Source of the DNA: an uncultured Bacteroidales bacterium
GTDB lineage: Bacteria; Bacteroidota; Bacteroidia; Bacteroidales; Paludibacteraceae
Reading direction: 5' to 3'
DNA length: 5,550 bases
Assembly: GCA_945949375.1 (NCBI GenBank)
Contig: CAMFEN010000084.1
Span: 1-5,550 of the forward strand
Shown: positions 3,774 through 5,550 of the stretch, in pieces
How the letters are laid out: every line of letters starts with the position of its first letter
Position numbering within the stretch: position 1 is the first letter of the stretch
Position numbers and translations under genes: made by a program
The notes under the pieces: model-generated
Databases searched by the model: none
The model's input: the letters and a program-made list of their open reading frames with translations, nothing else
Told to the model about the DNA's origin: nothing

Positions 3774-5550
3774 ATGACAATAGAACAAACCCTTTCATCG
3801 TTAGTAATCAAGGCGGTTAAGGCACTCTATGATATTGATGCTGCGCCGCAGCAAGTGCAGTTGCAGAAGACTCGCCCTGAGTTTGAGGGAAATATCACGG
3901 TGGTGGTGTTTCCGTTTGTAAAGGCAGCCCGCAAAGCCCCCGCGCAGGTGGCAACGGAGTTGGGACAATGGTTAGTGGAGAACGGACAGATAATCAGTAA
4001 GTTCAACGCTGTGCAGGGATTCCTAAACTTGAGCATTAGCGACGCTTTCTGGTTGGAGCAGTTGCACGACATGGCTGCCAACGAGCATTATGGTGACAGC
4101 ACGGAGAAACGCGGGCTGATGATGGTGGAGTACTCATCGCCGAACACGAACAAGCCGCTCCACCTCGGGCACGTGCGCAATAACCTGCTGGGCTATTCCA
4201 TCGCGCAGATTCAGGAAGCGAACGGCTGGCAGGTGGTGAAGACAAATATCGTGAACGACCGCGGTATTCATATATGCAAGTCGATGCTCGCATGGCAGAA
4301 GTTTGGCAATGGCGAGACGCCCGAGACAAGCAGTAAGAAAGGCGACCACCTGATTGGGGACTACTATGTGCGTTTTGACAAGGAGTACAAGGCGCAGGTG
4401 GCAGAACTCGTGGCAGGCGGGATGGACGAGGAGCAGGCGAAGAAAGAGGCGCCGCTGATGAAAGATGCGCAGGCGATGCTGCTCAAGTGGGAGCAAGGCG
4501 ACGCAGAGGTGCGTGCCCTGTGGGAGAAGATGAACGGCTGGGTCTATGCCGGCTTCGACGAGACCTACAAGCAGATGGGCGTGTCGTTCGATAAGATTTA
4601 CTACGAGAGCAACACCTATCTTGAGGGTAAGAAAGAGGTGGAGCGCGGCTTGGCGGAGGGTAAGTTCTACCGCCGCGAAGACAACTCCGTATGGGCAGAC
4701 CTGACGGAGAACGGCTTGGACGAGAAACTGCTATTGCGGTCGGACGGCACCTCGGTCTATATGACGCAGGATATCGGCACCGCCAAACTGCGTTTTCAAG
4801 ACTACCCGATAGACAAGATGGTGTATGTGGTGGGCAACGAGCAGGAGTATCACTTCAAGGTGCTGAGTATCCTGCTTGATCGCTTAGGTTTCCCGTTTGG
4901 CAAGGAGTTGGTGCACTTCTCCTACGGTATGGTGGAGTTGCCTAACGGCAAGATGAAGAGCCGCGAGGGCACGGTGGTGGATGCCGATGACCTGATGGCG
5001 GCGATGATACAGGATGCGCGAGAGATAAGCAAAGACAAGGTGAACACATTGCCCGATGTAACGCCCGCGGAGGCGGAGGAGATAGCCCGCAAGGTGGGGT
5101 TGGGTGCGTTGAAGTACTTCATCCTGAAGGTTGACCCGCGGAAGAACATGCTGTTCAACCCCGCGGAGTCGATTGATTTCAACGGTAACACGGGACCGTT
5201 CATCCAATATACCTACGCGCGTATTCAGTCGGTGCTGCGCAAAGCGGGGATATCGGACAATTTGACCATTGACAATTTAGGCATTACCCTGAACGAGAAG
5301 GAGTTGGGGTTGATACAGCGTCTTGGGGAGTTTCCTGCGGTGGTGAAGCAGGCGGGAGACGAGTTCTCGCCGGCAGTGATTTGCAACTATGCCTATGCGC
5401 TGGCGTGCGATTTTAACTCATTCTACCATGATTATTCTATCCTCAACGAGCCCGATGCCGGCAAGCGCGCGCTGCGTATTGCGCTCTCGGCAGAGGTGGC
5501 AAGGGTGATTGCTCGCGCGATGGCGCTACTCGGCATCGAGGTGCCTGAAC
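3774..5550 (+). CDS. argS: Arginyl-tRNA synthetase, missing only the extreme C-terminus at the window edge
   Basis: This class I aminoacyl-tRNA synthetase activates arginine with ATP and charges tRNA-Arg in the cytoplasm. From ATG 3774, 592 codons are open with no frameshift; Bacteroidales ArgRS is about 597 residues, so only a few residues and the stop lie outside. Residues about 1-88 form the N-terminal tRNA-recognition (Add1-type) domain. The catalytic core starts with 'VEYSSPNTNKP' (118-128) and the HIGH-type signature His130-Leu-Gly-His133. 'KTNIVNDRGIHICKSM' (156-171) and 'YMTQDIGTAKLRF' (329-341) are conserved active-site blocks. The KMSKS loop appears as Lys-Met-Lys-Ser-Arg-Glu-Gly at 393-399, as I recall from other Bacteroidota ArgRS. 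The C-terminal DALR anticodon-binding domain begins near residue 480 and includes 'YALACDFNSFYHDY'. Its ATG has no Shine-Dalgarno and no obvious promoter, so it is probably read from upstream or from a weak promoter not recognised here. Confidence 0.98.
   Translation, partial: MTIEQTLSSLVIKAVKALYDIDAAPQQVQLQKTRPEFEGNITVVVFPFVKAARKAPAQVATELGQWLVENGQIISKFNAVQGFLNLSISDAFWLEQLHDMAANEHYGDSTEKRGLMMVEYSSPNTNKPLHLGHVRNNLLGYSIAQIQEANGWQVVKTNIVNDRGIHICKSMLAWQKFGNGETPETSSKKGDHLIGDYYVRFDKEYKAQVAELVAGGMDEEQAKKEAPLMKDAQAMLLKWEQGDAEVRALWEKMNGWVYAGFDETYKQMGVSFDKIYYESNTYLEGKKEVERGLAEGKFYRREDNSVWADLTENGLDEKLLLRSDGTSVYMTQDIGTAKLRFQDYPIDKMVYVVGNEQEYHFKVLSILLDRLGFPFGKELVHFSYGMVELPNGKMKSREGTVVDADDLMAAMIQDAREISKDKVNTLPDVTPAEAEEIARKVGLGALKYFILKVDPRKNMLFNPAESIDFNGNTGPFIQYTYARIQSVLRKAGISDNLTIDNLGITLNEKELGLIQRLGEFPAVVKQAGDEFSPAVICNYAYALACDFNSFYHDYSILNEPDAGKRALRIALSAEVARVIARAMALLGIEVPE
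5256..5276 (+). repeat. Short imperfect 7-bp-period repeat inside argS
   Basis: GACAATT (5256-5262) is followed by two related 7-bp units, TGACCAT and TGACAAT (5263-5276). GACAATTT also recurs exactly at 5256-5263 and 5271-5278. It encodes part of 'SDNLTIDNLGI' in the variable stretch after the start of the anticodon-binding domain. It may be chance, or a small in-frame relic like the 7-bp arrays between the genes. Confidence 0.4.

Noticed and set aside
4691..4879. 62-codon plus-strand open frame inside argS
   Set aside because: It is an out-of-frame shadow of the intact synthetase reading frame.

Overview
The window looks like a piece of a Bacteroidota chromosome, most likely of the order Bacteroidales. 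The arginyl-tRNA synthetase and the Dpm1-like glycosyltransferase read like Bacteroidales proteins. Two good matches to the Bacteroidota vegetative promoter (TTTG, 20 bp, TAnnTTTG) flank the divergent intergenic region. The clearly placed ATG starts lack a convincing Shine-Dalgarno sequence, which is usual in this phylum. Family, genus and species cannot be told from the sequence.

Layout: (1) positions 1-456, minus strand: the N-terminal part of a secreted protein with a Sec signal peptide, a small unidentified module and a PNPDE-repeat linker that runs off the left edge. (2) 457-698: a divergent regulatory region with one promoter on each strand. Both promoters carry the same 14-bp block over the -33 element, as a perfect inverted repeat. 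(3) 699-1559, plus: YycJ/WalJ-type metallo-beta-lactamase-fold hydrolase. (4) 1651-2385, plus: polyprenol-phosphate mannosyltransferase (Dpm1-like GT2). (5) 2396-3724, plus: lipoprotein of the M23 (LytM/MepM-like) murein hydrolase family, with an unusual Zn-ligand substitution and a strange N-terminus. (6) 3774 to the right edge, plus: argS, lacking only its last few codons.

The four plus-strand genes are spaced 91, 10 and 49 bp apart and probably form one transcription unit driven from the promoter at 649-680. Their functions (nucleic-acid or regulatory hydrolase, glycosyl-lipid synthesis, peptidoglycan remodelling, tRNA charging) are housekeeping or envelope functions and do not form an obvious pathway.

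The most unusual content lies between the genes. The first two plus-strand junctions (after the hydrolase and after the glycosyltransferase) are each a composite element: an array of 7-bp tandem units, a core, and an array of 7-bp units in the opposite orientation. The third junction has a 9-bp tandem duplication. In all three, the stop codon of the upstream gene lies in the first repeat unit or straddles its end. In the second, the only ATG available to the M23 lipoprotein is inside the array, so the whole repeat element appears to be translated as a 40-residue extension in front of its lipoprotein signal. I see no phage, transposase, CRISPR, tRNA, rRNA or defence genes, and no wholly new gene system.
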